Assembly: GCF_000321225.1 (NCBI RefSeq) | Contig: NW_004451887.1 | Coordinates: 188,959 to 252,958 of the forward strand | Reading direction: 5' to 3' | From: Odobenus rosmarus divergens | Taxonomy: Eukaryota; Chordata; Mammalia; Carnivora; Odobenidae | Length of the DNA: 64,000 nucleotides | Shown here: piece by piece, positions 34,181 through 45,419 of the stretch | Layout of the letters: each line of letters starts with the position of its first letter | How positions within the stretch are numbered: position 1 is the first letter of the stretch | The notes under the pieces: model-generated | The model's database searches: none | Seen by the model: only the letters and a program-made list of their open reading frames with translations | What the model was told of the DNA's origin: nothing | Program-made: the position numbers and the translations under genes

Positions 34181-36384
34181 TTATCATCCTCATTGTTAAC
34201 TCAGCAGCCTTGTATCTTACACCACACATAGCACAGGGTTGTTTGCAACAAATGCCTGCCGGACCGAATTTGACTCACCTGAATAGGGAAGGCCAAAGTG
34301 GCGCAGAGGGCATGAGTTAGAAACTCCTCCTTTGGAGTTGTTTTCAGGGTAACTGACTCTCCCTCTCTTCTTTTCCCTCTCTACACCTCCCTGCCACCCT
34401 CCCCTTGCTCCATCAAGTGGGAATAAACAGTTCCCTGACATTCTGAAAATGCCACAAGGGGAAATGAAACGGTAATTTGGTTGGGTAAGAGAAGAAAACA
34501 TGTTTCTTATTTTTCTATTTCATTGCATTCTATTGCCCTATTCTTCTGTTGCACTGCCCTCATTTTTAATACCTAATTTTCACAAGAAAAGGATATTTTT
34601 GAAGTACCCACATTTTTCATAGAGGTGGCCACCAGACTCCATTATCCCTGCATCCTGTTATCACAAAAACACTTTGAAATCCTTGTTTATAAACCCATTC
34701 AGGCTTCTACTCAAGTAGTTGCGGCACCACACATAATTGCTTCCAGAGAGAAGGGTACAGCATATACTGCATTTGTTTCTCATCAGACTCCCTGCCTGAC
34801 TCTCGTTTACTTCTGCACTAACCCTCAACAAGTTCCCTCCCCTTCCTGGCCTGGCCTCTGGGCCAGCTCTTATTTTCATGCCTGGTTTAGGCACAATCTA
34901 TTATCCATTCGCACATACCCACCACTTCTGCCCTGCAACAGAAATCCCAAGAAGAAAATGCCCTTGATCAGAGTGACTGGGGAGAGAATGAATAACCAGA
35001 ACTTCATATGTGTTTTCTAGGCCTCCGGATTTCACAGAGGTTGTTTAAAAAAAAAAAAAAAAAAAAAAATTTCTGCCCCTCTTGAAACCCTCCACTCAAG
35101 CCCTCAGTCCTCTGAACAGCGACCACGCCATCTCTCCATTCTGCTCCCGGCCCCTCAGCCTCCTCCCTCCTCACACAAAAGTTAGACAAAAAGGCAACTG
35201 TTGGGAAAAAGGCAAGACACGGAAACAGAAATTCATGGCAGCAGCTGCTGAGTTAAGCAGCTGATAAGGGGGAACAAATTTGTGCCCTGGATGTTTGTGT
35301 GGAGGTCAGGGCAGTGGCCCAGCAGTCGAAGGGGAGAGTTCTTTGTCCATGGTGTGGTTTGCCCGTCCGGCCCATTCAGCATCCCCTGCACCTGCTGACC
35401 CCTGCTTCTTCGGCTCCAAGCTTGTTAAACTGCAAGGAGCATGTCCTGCCTCTTCCTCATTGACTTCTCAACAGTCCTATCCCACTTCCATCATGGGGAA
35501 AAAAAAATGTTATCCTCTGTTGACAGTTTTATTCCTCAGTGGGACCAAAATCATTAGCTTTCTGGAGGAATCTTGAGGACTGCACTAGAGTTTGGGTTAT
35601 TTTTTGTTTTCAGGTGAAGGTACGTTTTCTATAATTGTTGAGATTGACAGGCTCTTCCCAGTGAACCTGGGTTCTCTTCAGCTCCTTATCGCTTCGAGTG
35701 GTTTTTGTTTTCCTCTTCTCACAAAATTTCACTGCTCCACCCCTCCCCGCAGCTCAAATTCAGCCTCCAACACCCCCTGCCCGATTCACTGAGCCTTGTC
35801 CCCGAAGAGATGTAATTTGTTTCCTTTGCGGATCCAGCAGTTAGAGCTGCTGGCTTGCACAGTTTATTACTGCACTGGACGTATCTGTGTCATCGGGCAG
35901 CCCACAGAGCAAGCATTCACTGGGCTGGGAAACTGAATGTAGATTCCGACCCAAAGGTCGGTGTTCCTCCATCCAGGTCCCACCAATTGCCCCCTGCAGG
36001 CTGCTCATGTTCCGGAATTTGCGCTTCTCCAAGCAGGTAGATTTAATTCTCCTTAGCTTGAACTTGGGGCTTGGTTTCAAATCTAAAAGACTGGCTTACA
36101 AAGGGTAAAAGTGGAGACCGACCAAGCAGCATTCAGGCGATACGGACTGGAAAGACGCCCTTTTGCTCCTCAGGCATCATTATTAGCTACGTGCCTTTTT
36201 TATTTTTTTACAGGCTTGACCCTGATGTTCAAAGCAGGTTTTCAAACTGAGCTGCACTAACATGTTATTTAACACCTTACTTTGCACAATAAAATAAGGG
36301 ATAGAAACCAAGGCCACCATTTGGGATTTTCATCTCAGAGTTTTGCTGATGTAAGTTTCAAGTTCTTTGTATAGGAGCTGAGAG
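34181..36384. other. Unassigned sequence with one arm of a 26-bp inverted repeat
   Basis: No exon recognised. It contains A23 at 35047-35069 and the left arm (35998-36023) of a perfect inverted repeat whose other arm is at 37590-37615. No repeat family is recognised around that arm. Confidence 0.5.
35998..36023 (+). repeat. Left arm of a perfect 26-bp inverted repeat
   Basis: The arm contains TGTTCCGGAATTTGCG and is the exact reverse complement of 37590-37615. The match ends sharply on both sides. I recognise no repeat family in the flanks. Confidence 0.95.
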
Positions 36385-36605
36385 CTTTCTCTTTGCAGTC
36401 AGATACATCGGGGTTTGGATCCCTACTCTGCCAGTAATTAGCTGTGTGATTCTGGGGGATTTGCTTGATCTTCCTGAACCTCGGTTTTCTTATCTATAAA
36501 ATTAGGATGATAATAATAGTACTTAATTCATAAGGTGGTCGTGAGGATGCAGTATCTGGTACATAGTAAATCTTCAATAAATATTAACTATTACTATTTC
36601 AATAC
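36385..36605 (+). repeat. MIR copy, near full length
   Basis: 'gggtttggatccctactctg', 'ccagtaattagctgtgtgat', 'aaattaggatgataataata', 'gtcgtgaggatgcagtatct', 'cttcaataaatattaactat' match MIR. Confidence 0.85.
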
Positions 36606-36849
36606 TTCCTCTGTATTCCCACAGAACAATTCTGGGCACATAATAATTGCTGAATAAACATTGGTTCAATTGCATTTAACTGAATTTTTGAAGGTTTAAT
36701 TTGCAAAGGTTCAGTGTGAAATATTGGTATAGCTCTAAAGACAGGTAACTGTAGAAGCTGAATGTTCAGTAAATTTTAGTTATGTTTTAATGAGCATAGA
36801 ACGAACACGCACACACACACAAGTGTGAACCTTTTAGATACTGTCAGGT

Positions 36850-37025
36850 TCTTTTTTTTTTTTTTGACAGAGAGAGACACAGTGAGAGAGGGAACACAAG
36901 CAGGGGGGAGTGGGAGAGGGAGAAGCAGGCTTCCTGCTGAGCCGGATCCGGGGCTCGATCCCAGGACCCTGGGACCGTGACCTGAGCAGAAGACAGACGC
37001 TTCATAACTGAGCCACCCAGGCGCC
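36850..37025 (-). mobile_element. Can-SINE abutting an L1 3' end
   Basis: Inverted Can-SINE: T run, then directly 'gacagagagagacacagtga', and head as 'gccacccaggcgccc'. The usual 'aagattttatttatttattt' between T run and body is missing. The SINE head joins L1 sequence at about 37026 with no spacer. Confidence 0.9.
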
Positions 37026-37243
37026 CACATCATTAGTTTTTGATGTAGTGTTCCATGATTCATTGTTTGCGTATAACACCCCGTGCTCCATGCAGTATGT
37101 GCCCTCTTTAATACCCATCACCAGGCTAACCCATCCCCCCACCCCCCTCCCCTCTAGAACCCTCAGTTTGTTTCTCAGAGTCCATAGTCTCTCATGGTTT
37201 GTCTCCCTCTCCGATTTCCCCCTCTTCATTTTTCCCTTCCTAC
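37026..37243 (-). mobile_element. L1 3'-end fragment, tail replaced by the SINE
   Basis: Inverted L1 3' sequence of the same kind as 900-1053 ('catcattagtttttgatgta', 'gttccatgattcattgtttg'). It lacks its own poly(A) tail; the SINE sits where the tail should be. Confidence 0.85.
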
Positions 37244-37335
37244 CTTTTTTTTTTTTTTAACATATGATGTATTATTTGTTTCAGAGGCACAGGTCTGTGA
37301 TTCATCAGTCTTACACAATTCACAGTGCTCACCAT
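37244..37335 (-). mobile_element. Very short L1 3' end of a second type
   Basis: A T14 run followed by 'aacatatgatgtattatttg' and 'tttcagaggcacaggtctgt' is an inverted L1 3' end like the start of the element at 39284. Only about 90 bp are present. Confidence 0.8.
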
Positions 37336-39268
37336 AGTTTCTTTTTTAATAAGAAAAGCACAAATTTGAGGTAAAGCATAATATTATGTGTTTTCAGGGA
37401 AGAAGGGACTAGCTGTTTAGGACAAATGTCCATTGGAAATCCAAACTATAAAATTGTATTAAATGTCAATCACTAAAGCAGAAAGAGTGAAAATAAGCAG
37501 TTTTCTTAATAGCAGATTTCTCACACACCCCCCTCACCCCCAACTCCAGATATGGTCTGATAAGGAAAGTCCAGTGGGACCCTTACCTACGCAAATTCCG
37601 GAACATGAGCAGCCTCAGATCACTTGAAATGTGTAAGAGCTCTGTCATACTGCTGGATAGATTGAGTTGTTTTTAATGGAAGTCCTAAGGTCAAATGAAC
37701 TGCTGAAGAGATAATGGTCTACTTGAACAATTGATTTTTTTGAGATTACAGAAAATTTCAAACCTAAATACCTCTTTGTTCTTTCATGCTTTTTAATTGT
37801 AATTTTGTTCATGTTTGCTCATGTTTAGATCTTGTTTCTGCTTGTTGTCAACTTCATAGTGTTGACTTCTCTTTCTGATGTGTTATCTCTTGCTCAGAGT
37901 TTTGCATCATCCACATATTTGGTAAGTTGGCATTCTGGGACTGCATTAACAGGAACTTTGGGATGGAACTGAGCTCTGTGGTGAGCCAGCAGAGGCCACT
38001 GATCTTGTATTTGGTCTGTTAAAAAAACAACACTCAGAAGCTCTTATTTAGTTATTTTTGCAGGATTGGGGTTTTTAGAGAAACCAACAAAATGAAAGAA
38101 TATCAAAGTCAGTAAAATTTAAAAAATTACATGGTAAAGTTAGACTCAATCTCATTTTGCCCAATAGCCTTTCCCTTCTACCCCTATAGTTACAGGGCTT
38201 CCAAGTGAGAATTCGTGTTGCATTTTAAAACTTTCCATAATTTCAAGGCCAAGACAACCAAAAAAGTGGGTTAATTCACTTTCAACAAGATGTGAAAACA
38301 AAAAAGATCCATTTAATTATGAGTTAACTGGAAAAATCTGTTGTCCAGTTACCACCATTCTCTGATTTTTGGTATAAGTCTCCTATTCTCCTTTTCTTTA
38401 CCTTAAATGGTAGTGGGGGGTATAATGAGAAAGGGGTTAGAGGGAGAATCTAGTAAGAGGGAGAACTGACAAGAGACATGAGTGATACGTGAAGTTCAGA
38501 GATGAAGTGACCCTGGGGCACAGGCATTTAGCTTGTAGCTCATGGACCAAATACCATTACTCTGATGGAGAATTTTAGTGGGGGAAAAGAAAAGAACTAG
38601 AAGGCCACAGTTCTGTAACTACCTGTCTGACTCCCATTGTGTAGAGGTAGAGGTGTCACCCAGTGGACTTGGACCAATTTATTAATCATTAGGAAGAAAG
38701 TGAATGAATGCTATTACCACATTTTGAGGTGTTTGAGCTTAATTACATGGACTACATCACGATACCAGAGCATTAAGGATTACTGAATATGGGAAACTTA
38801 GATTTACATTAAGCAAATATGACTCATATTTAAATCTCATTCAATAATCCATGCCAGGCATGGATCCTCTTGACTCACTATTGTTATTAGTGAAATGTCA
38901 TGCAGACACATGAAAACCTCTGGGTGTCTCTGCCCTGGATGTCCTGACAGTGTCTGGGATCCTATACCACATAGCTTTTTCCAGACAGTCTTGGTTCCTT
39001 GGGGACTCCAAAGCAGATTTGCTCATAATCCTCTCTGACTCAGAGGGAAGTACATGGTGAGTCCCAATAGGCAAAACCACCCCAATGCCAAAATTGGTAA
39101 AGCAGAAAAGATGAGCCCATAATGACTCTCAACTCTAAACTCTTTGGTTGCCACAATGGATCACAGTGCATGTTCTGTACTTAAAAACTGTGGACAACAG
39201 TGCTCTTTTTCATAAGATTAAAACAGCTACTTGGTTGTTAGGATATTATAAAAGCTTAGGAAGAAAGA
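37336..39268. other. Unassigned sequence with the second arm of the inverted repeat
   Basis: No exon or confident repeat family is recognised. It carries the right arm of the 26-bp inverted repeat at 37590-37615. Confidence 0.45.
37590..37615 (-). repeat. Right arm of a perfect 26-bp inverted repeat
   Basis: Exact reverse complement of 35998-36023, containing CGCAAATTCCGGAACATG. The flanks differ completely from those of the other arm. Confidence 0.95.
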
Positions 39269-39283
39269 CTAAAACCAAATCTT

Positions 39284-39942
39284 TTTTGAATCTTTTTAAA
39301 ATTTTTTATTTTATTTTATTTATTTTTTGTTAACATATCATGTATTATTTGTTTCAGGGGTACAGTTCTGTGATTCAGCAGTCTTACACAATTCACAGTG
39401 CTCACCACAGCACATACCCTTCCCTATGTCCATCACCCAGCCACCCCATCCCTTCCACCCCACCTCCACTCCAGCAACCCTCAGTTTGTTTCCTGAGACT
39501 GAGTCTCTTATGGTTTGTCTCCCTCTCTGGTTTTGTCTTGTTTCATTTTTCCCTCCCTTCCCCCATGATCCTCTGCCTTGTTTCTCAAATTCCACATATC
39601 GGTGAGATCATATAATTGTCTGTCTCTGATTGACTTATTTAGCCTAGCATAATACCCTCTAGTTCCATTCACATCGTTGCAAATGGGAAGATTTCTTTTT
39701 TTGATGGCTGCATAATATTCCACTGTAAGTATACACCACATCTTCTTTATCCATTCATCTGTTGATGAACATCTAGGCTCTTTCCATAGTTTGGCTATTG
39801 TGGACATTGCTGCTATAAACATTGGGAGTGCACGTGCCCCTTCGGATCACTACATTTGTATCTTTGGGGTAAATACCCAGTAGTGCAATTACTGGGTCGT
39901 AGGGTAGCTCTATTTTCAACTTTTTGAGGAATCTCCATACTG
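39284..39942 (-). mobile_element. 5'-truncated L1 with ORF2 C-terminal remnant
   Basis: Inverted L1 with a T-rich start (its tail), L1 3' UTR, then the end of ORF2. Read on the minus strand, 39508-39822 gives an L1 reverse-transcriptase protein tail, with phrases such as ILTVEYYAAIKK and WNLRNKAEDH. The element is truncated far inside ORF2 and cannot move. Flanked by CTAAAACCAAATCTT at 39269-39283 and CTAAAATCAAATCTT at 39943-39957, a 15-bp TSD with one mismatch. Confidence 0.93.
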
Positions 39943-39957
39943 CTAAAATCAAATCTT

Positions 39958-40429
39958 AACATTGAATGTATTTAACCCAAATTTATGGAACTGCTTGGGG
40001 ATTAAATCTTGTGTATTTCTTGGAACAAATATAAACATCAGTGTTTTGGTGACAAAGTTTTAATTAAGTGTGTGTGTAATATGTATACAAATAAATGACA
40101 TATCAACACGTTGCATATTATTTTTGTTCCTTTTTTATTGATTTTGTTGTAGCTTTATAGCTTCTATTATTAACAGCCCAAGGTAATAGATGCCATAAAA
40201 ATAAGTATAAGGTACAGAATAGGAAATACAATACACTCCTTTACTTGCCTTGGCTTTAACAATCTCACAGTTATCTTTCAAGATGTCTGCAATTTCAGTT
40301 CATCAAGAAAGGGTATGTTCAAAATATATTTCATGGACTTTCTTCTCTGAGACAGGAAGACCAGGAATGCGTTGATGCTGGCCTCCCCAACTCGGTAACT
40401 GAGGATGCTGCTCTCACCTTGCCCCCCCT
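39958..40429. other. Unassigned AT-rich sequence
   Basis: Nothing recognised. Confidence 0.4.
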
Positions 40430-40640
40430 TACTTCTGTTCTAGCAGCTCCCTCCTTCTGGAGTGCTCTTTACTTAGCAACATCTAAATCATAGGTACTCC
40501 CCACTGCCTAGTTCATATGCCACCTCCGAGCTTTCTTAACACATCTTTACTCTTAGAACCACCACCACTCAAAGTCTTGGTCTGTGTTTCAAGTAGGTCA
40601 TTTTCCAAATCTTGATCCCCGAGACCTATTCTCCCTTCTA
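40430..40640 (+). repeat. Possible L2 fragment
   Basis: 'ctgttctagcagctccctcc' and 'catatgccacctccgagctt' resemble the L2 body. Weak. Confidence 0.38.
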
Positions 40641-41432
40641 TGAATTCCATGTTTTGAAAAGGTGCATCTCCCAAGTAAACAAAATTTATTAAGAAAATAT
40701 TTAGCCATTCAATTAGCTTGGGCAGTTATTGTGTAACTATCAATAATGTCATTTCTATTTAGCATGATGAATTATGTAATCACGTGAGTCATTGCCATGG
40801 TTGTGGCACTAATTATAATAATGAGGGGAAAGTTAAGTCAGCAGTTACTGGCCTAACACCAGCTGTTGTGCTATAATACTTGTGTTCGATGCCATGCCTG
40901 TTCCAGACATGTTCCATTGGGATACTGAAACCACCAAATGTGTGTCTGTAAAAACATGTTACCCACCGATTGCATCCTAGAGATTCCAGTGTCATCAACA
41001 AACCATCAAAGCTATTGACCAACATAAGCTAAGCAGTGTTAACACAGAATCGGTGTATTTCAGCCTGAAGAGAGTTGATCTTTTATTTTAGCTGGTGTGA
41101 CAAGCTTTTGGTTTCTGCAAAGCTTTATTTAATGCTGAAAATAGCTTTTGAACCTTCAGCTTTACTTTCTAAAGCCCCTAAATTTCTGGGGAGGCTGGAC
41201 TGAGAATGAGGAGCCTTTATTCTGATCCTCTCTGATTCTTTCACCAGCCCTGAGCTGCACTCAACACTGCTGTAACCTCAAAGGTCTGCTTCCAGAAAAA
41301 CACTGATCATAGATGACTGTCCAAAATGTCAAATAGTAGCTATTAAAGGTAAACCTTGAGAGTCAACTATAGTGTCCTGCCTTTCCAAACACATACTTGG
41401 CTGAGCTTGGAATAAACACTTCTCTTCAGTCT
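40641..41432. other. Unassigned sequence
   Basis: Nothing recognised. Confidence 0.4.
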
Positions 41433-41449
41433 CAATGAGACAATTTTTA

Positions 41450-41648
41450 TTTTTATTTTTTTTAAAGATTTTATTTATTTATTTGACAGAGAGAGAGCAC
41501 AAGTAGGCAGAGAGGCAGGCAGAGGGAGAGGGAGAAGCAGACTCTCCACTGAGCAGGGAGCCCAACGTGGGGCTCGATCCCAGGACCCTGGGATCATGAC
41601 CTGAGCCGAAGCCAGCCACTTAACCGACTGAGCCACCCAGGTGCCCCG
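41450..41648 (-). mobile_element. Can-SINE with a perfect 17-bp TSD
   Basis: Inverted Can-SINE: T-rich tail, 'aaagattttatttatttatt', GA body, head as 'gccacccaggtgcccc'. Flanked by identical CAATGAGACAATTTTTA at 41433-41449 and 41649-41665. A perfect TSD suggests a recent insertion. Confidence 0.96.
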
Positions 41649-41689
41649 CAATGAGACAATTTTTAAAGAGTGAATCATAAGAGTGGTAA

Positions 41690-41795
41690 GAGTTATAATG
41701 TATTGCAGTCCTACTGTGTGCTAGACACTGATTTAGACAGTTCACATTCATTATTTCTATTCCAACCCTTTATACATTAGGTTTTATCATCTCCA
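41690..41795 (-). repeat. MIR fragment
   Basis: 'gcagtcctactgtgtgctag', then 'acactgatttagacagttca' matches inverted MIR. Confidence 0.5.
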
Positions 41796-42365
41796 TCGAA
41801 CACATATGAATTTATATTTTTGTGCAATTAATTTTTTCCTCTTTAGAACTGGTGACTTTACTCTTTCCAAGTCACCTTTGACACTAGTTATCCACAAGTT
41901 ATTACAACAGAACTGAAGAGAGAACCAAAAGAATATGGTTTTGTCTATCAAGTTTGAACAACAGACTTGGAAGAACACTTTCAAAGTGAATTTTGACTGC
42001 AGCAGAATAGATACAAACTCTTTGGGTTGAGGGTCTTTGAAGAGGGTCACAAAGACAAGGAATTCCTAATTTCACCCTATGTCTGTAGTATAGTCACACA
42101 TACCCTATGTTTAGAGTATAGGCCTTTAGGGGTCCACTGAGGATCTGGATTATCTACTAGTGTCTCTTCTCCTTAGAAGGCCCTGAACTCTAATTTTTGT
42201 CTTTCAAGTATAAGATATTAGGGCAACTCAATGAGGCTTCTCAGTCTCCTATCAGCTGCTTTTGTTTGAGGCTGCTTAGGACCTTGCAAATGCCTCAAGG
42301 ACTCACTTCTCTGCACTTTCCTTCCCTCAAATTTCTCAGCCCCTCAAGTCCTGCATGCCTTGGTG
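41796..42365. other. Unassigned sequence
   Basis: Nothing recognised. Confidence 0.4.
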
Positions 42366-42975
42366 TTTTTGTTCAGGCTGTTACGACAAATATCCCATAG
42401 ATTGGGTGGTTGAAAGAACAAACATTTATTTCTCACAGTTCTGGAAGCTAGAAGTCCAAGATCAGGGATCTAGCATGGTTGGGTTCTTGGTGAAGGCCCT
42501 TTTTTGGGTTAACAGATGGCTGTCTTCTCGTTGTATCCCCTCATGGTGGGGAGGAAAAGGAGCACACTCTCTCAGCCCCTCCTTTTTTTTTTTTTTAAAT
42601 ATTTTAATTATTCATTTATTTGACAGAGAGAGACACAGCGAGAGAAGGAACACAAGCAGGGGGAGTGGGAGAGGGAGAAGCAGGCTTCCTACTGAACAGA
42701 GAGCCGGATGTGGGGCTCGGATGTGGGGCTCGGATGTGGGGCTCAATCCCAGGACCCTGGGATCCTGACCTGAGCTGAAGGCAGACGCTTAACAACTGAG
42801 CCACCCAGGCGCCCCTCTCTGTCTCTTCTTAAAAGGGTATTAACCCCTTCAGAAGGGCTCTTCCCTCATGACCTAATTACCTTCCCAAAGCCCCAACTCC
42901 AAATATCATCACATTGGAGATGAGGATTTCAACATATGAATTTTGGGGGATACAAACATGTAGTCCATAGCATTT
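42366..42975 (-). mobile_element. MaLR-type LTR (MST/MLT1-like), split by a SINE
   Basis: The inverted order of a MaLR LTR is clear: 'gattgggtggttgaaagaac', 'atttatttctcacagttctg', 'gctgtcttctcgttgtatcc' before the SINE, and 'tcatgacctaattaccttcc', 'aggatttcaacatatgaatt' after it. A Can-SINE at 42583-42815 separates the halves. No internal retroviral genes are present. Confidence 0.85.
42583..42815 (-). mobile_element. Can-SINE with a tripled 13-bp unit
   Basis: Inverted Can-SINE inside the MaLR LTR. The body holds three exact tandem copies of GGATGTGGGGCTC at 42706-42718, 42719-42731 and 42732-42744, where other copies here have one. TSDs are not clear. Confidence 0.94.
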
Positions 42976-43494
42976 GGTAACCTTAGACTCTTTTTGCATG
43001 CTGTCTCTGTAAGACTGTCCAGGCTCTGCTCAGGGGCTGCTTTCTGCTTGTTTTCTGTTTACCCTTTTTCACACCTCATTGCTTTTGAATGAGTAAGTAT
43101 CTCAAAGGAAAAGCAGTGTAGAATAGGACTGTGGCACGCGCGCAGAGTCTTTATGGCCCTCAGGGTTCCTCAGGGAGCAACAGAATGTTTTCCCTTGTGC
43201 TGCGATCTGTAATCAACTGGGTGACACCAGTTGCTGGCAGACCCAAGGGACCTGACAGTCTGGAGGGAAGGACACAATAGCAGATGATGACCAAGGACCA
43301 ATTGCCTGATGCCTGCCCAACTCACATATGTCAAGGCTTGTGTCTCCTTAAACCCTCCCTTACCTCCAGGGAAAAGAGAGGAGGAGAAGGAGATAGAAAT
43401 CTCACATTGGCTAGGACTCAGTTTTCATCATTAGGCAGAATGGGGACTCAAGATAGAACTTAAGTTCAGCCATAGAAAAATAAAGACAACTATT
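42976..43494. other. Unassigned sequence
   Basis: Nothing recognised. Confidence 0.4.
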
Positions 43495-44140
43495 ATATAT
43501 TTTTAGCACATCTGAGTTTGTGGCCCATGAAGGTCATTCCTGCTAACAGGATCATACCATAAATATTGCTCTGTGACTTGCTTAGCAATATAGCATATGA
43601 AATTCCCCAGACAATACATATAGACCTACTTCTTTCCTTTCATAGTTGCACAGTATTCCCTAATAAAGTTGGACAAAATTTATTCCTCCATTCTACCATT
43701 AATGGGTGACTAGGAGAGTTTTCGTTGTCTCTATTATAAACATATAATGTATATATACATTACCATGTTCTTATGCTTTTATTGATGAAAGACAGAAGGC
43801 CTAGAAGTGTCAATGTAAAATATGTCCACATTTAAAATTTTAATAAATAGTGGCCAATTCCTTTTCTCAAAGTTATAGCAATTTACATTCTCATCACTGG
43901 TATACAAAAATGTCCCTCTTTCCACACTTAAAAACACTGGTACTATCAGTCTCATTATTTTTGTTAATCAGATGGGAAACAATACTTCATTATAATTATA
44001 ATTTTTACTTTTCTGACCATTAATGAGGGTGAGAATCTTTTCATATTTTTATCGTCTGGTTATAATTTCTACAAAGTGACTATTTGTTTCATTGATCCAT
44101 ATTTCAACTGAACAATCCTTTTCCTAATAATTTATAAGCA
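43495..44140 (-). mobile_element. Old L1 fragment, 3' region
   Basis: Inverted L1 landmarks: 'atagttgcacagtattccct', 'aattccttttctcaaagtta', 'acattctcatcactggtata', 'atcttttcatatttttatcg'. Heavily mutated, so an old family. Confidence 0.65.
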
Positions 44141-44156
44141 TTCTTGGGGCACCTGG

Positions 44157-44314
44157 GTCGCTCAGTCAGTTAAATGTCTGACTCTTGATTTTTGACTCAG
44201 GTCAAGATCTCAGGGCCGTGAGATCGAGCCCTGGGTTGGCCTCTGCACTGGGTGTGAAACCTGCTTAAGATTCTCTCTCTGTCCCTCTCCCACCTCTCTC
44301 TCTCTCTCAAAAGA
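44157..44314 (+). mobile_element. Can-SINE with a 14-bp TSD
   Basis: Head GGGGCACCTGGGTCGCTCAG, body ending in a CT tract and a very short tail. Flanked by TTATAAGCATTCTT just before the head and TTATAGACATTCTT near 44318-44331. The near absence of an A tail is unusual. Confidence 0.88.
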
Positions 44315-44374
44315 AGTTATAGACATTCTTTTTATTGCCTGCTTATTAATCTCTTTTCTGCTACCTGGTAATTC

Positions 44375-44470
44375 TGATAGCTAATATTTATTAAGTGCTT
44401 AGGTTGCCAGATACTAGACTAAGTGCTTTAAAATATTATCTCATTCAATCTTTATAAAAACCCCATGTTA
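44375..44470 (-). repeat. MIR fragment
   Basis: 'ctaatatttattaagtgctt', 'ccagatactagactaagtgc' and 'tcattcaatctttataaaaa' match inverted MIR. Confidence 0.5.
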
Positions 44471-44768
44471 TTACCATACTCACTAGAGTGGCTAAAATAA
44501 AAAACACTGACAATATCAAGTGTTGGAGAAGAAATGGAACAACTGGAACTCATGCATTGCTGGTGGGAGTATAAAATGTACAACCACTCTGGAAAACAAT
44601 TTGACAGTTTGTTGTAAAGTGAACCATACTCTTATCATAGGACCCATCAACTCCACTCTGTATTTGCCCATGATATATAAAAACATATGTCTATAAAAAA
44701 TGTATTTACTTGAAAGTTCATAGCAGATTTATTTATAATAAACAAATAGCCCCAAATTGGAAAGAACC
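44471..44768 (+). mobile_element. L1 ORF2-end fragment, sense
   Basis: 'aagtgttggagaagaaatgg', 'catgcattgctggtgggagt', 'accactctggaaaacaattt', 'gttcatagcagatttattta' are in L1 order. Many stops break the frame. Confidence 0.75.
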
Positions 44769-45419
44769 AATATGGTTTTGATTGTGGTTTTATCAAATTC
44801 TCCTTCTATTTCTAAGAGTTTTTGTCATATGCAGTTCACTCCTATTTTGGTTGGTACCTCAGCCTTTGTGGAAGTTATATTTTCTTTTTATCATTCCAAA
44901 TACCCTTTTCTGTCTTGTTGAAAATTTGCTCTGAATTCTACTTAATTTGATATTAGTTTTATCTCCTTGCTATTGTTTGGTTTCATATGTCTTGTACACT
45001 TTTTGATGTTCCTCTGACAGGGCAGCAGGAAGCTGGTATTCACTGACACACTACTGTCAGCTGTTTATAACAAAAGTCTCTTCTGACTGGTTAGCTCCCA
45101 TGCCGTTATTAGTTAACTATTTTAAAAATCATTTTGGGGGCATTTTTATTTTCTTTGACTTTTATCCCAATTGGTGACCCTTTATCATTTGATGGGATAA
45201 CTTAATTTATTACATTTATTATTATTATTGATATGCTTATTTTTATTCCTTCCATCATATTTTACACATCCTATTTATTACCTTTTATTGTAAATTATTT
45301 TTCTTCTTTTTGCTAGTTTGATCAAGTTTTTAAAATTTCTTCTTTCTTCTGTTATTTAGTAGGAGGGTTACACTGTTTTTTGCTGACAATGGAGTCATAT
45401 TAAACCTATATTTCTCTTG
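44769..45419 (-). mobile_element. L1 fragment, inverted
   Basis: 'tctatttctaagagtttttg', 'tttatcattccaaatacc' and 'attgatatgcttatttttat' resemble inverted L1 ORF2. It directly follows a sense L1 piece. Confidence 0.5.

Noticed and set aside
37048..37260. Plus-strand open stretch starting MFHDSLF as a conserved small protein (also seen inverted at 626-988)
   Set aside because: Both are antisense readings of the same L1 3' end, which explains the shared peptide.
39508..39822. L1 ORF2 tail as a gene
   Set aside because: It is the C-terminal scrap of a truncated L1 with TSDs, not a host gene.
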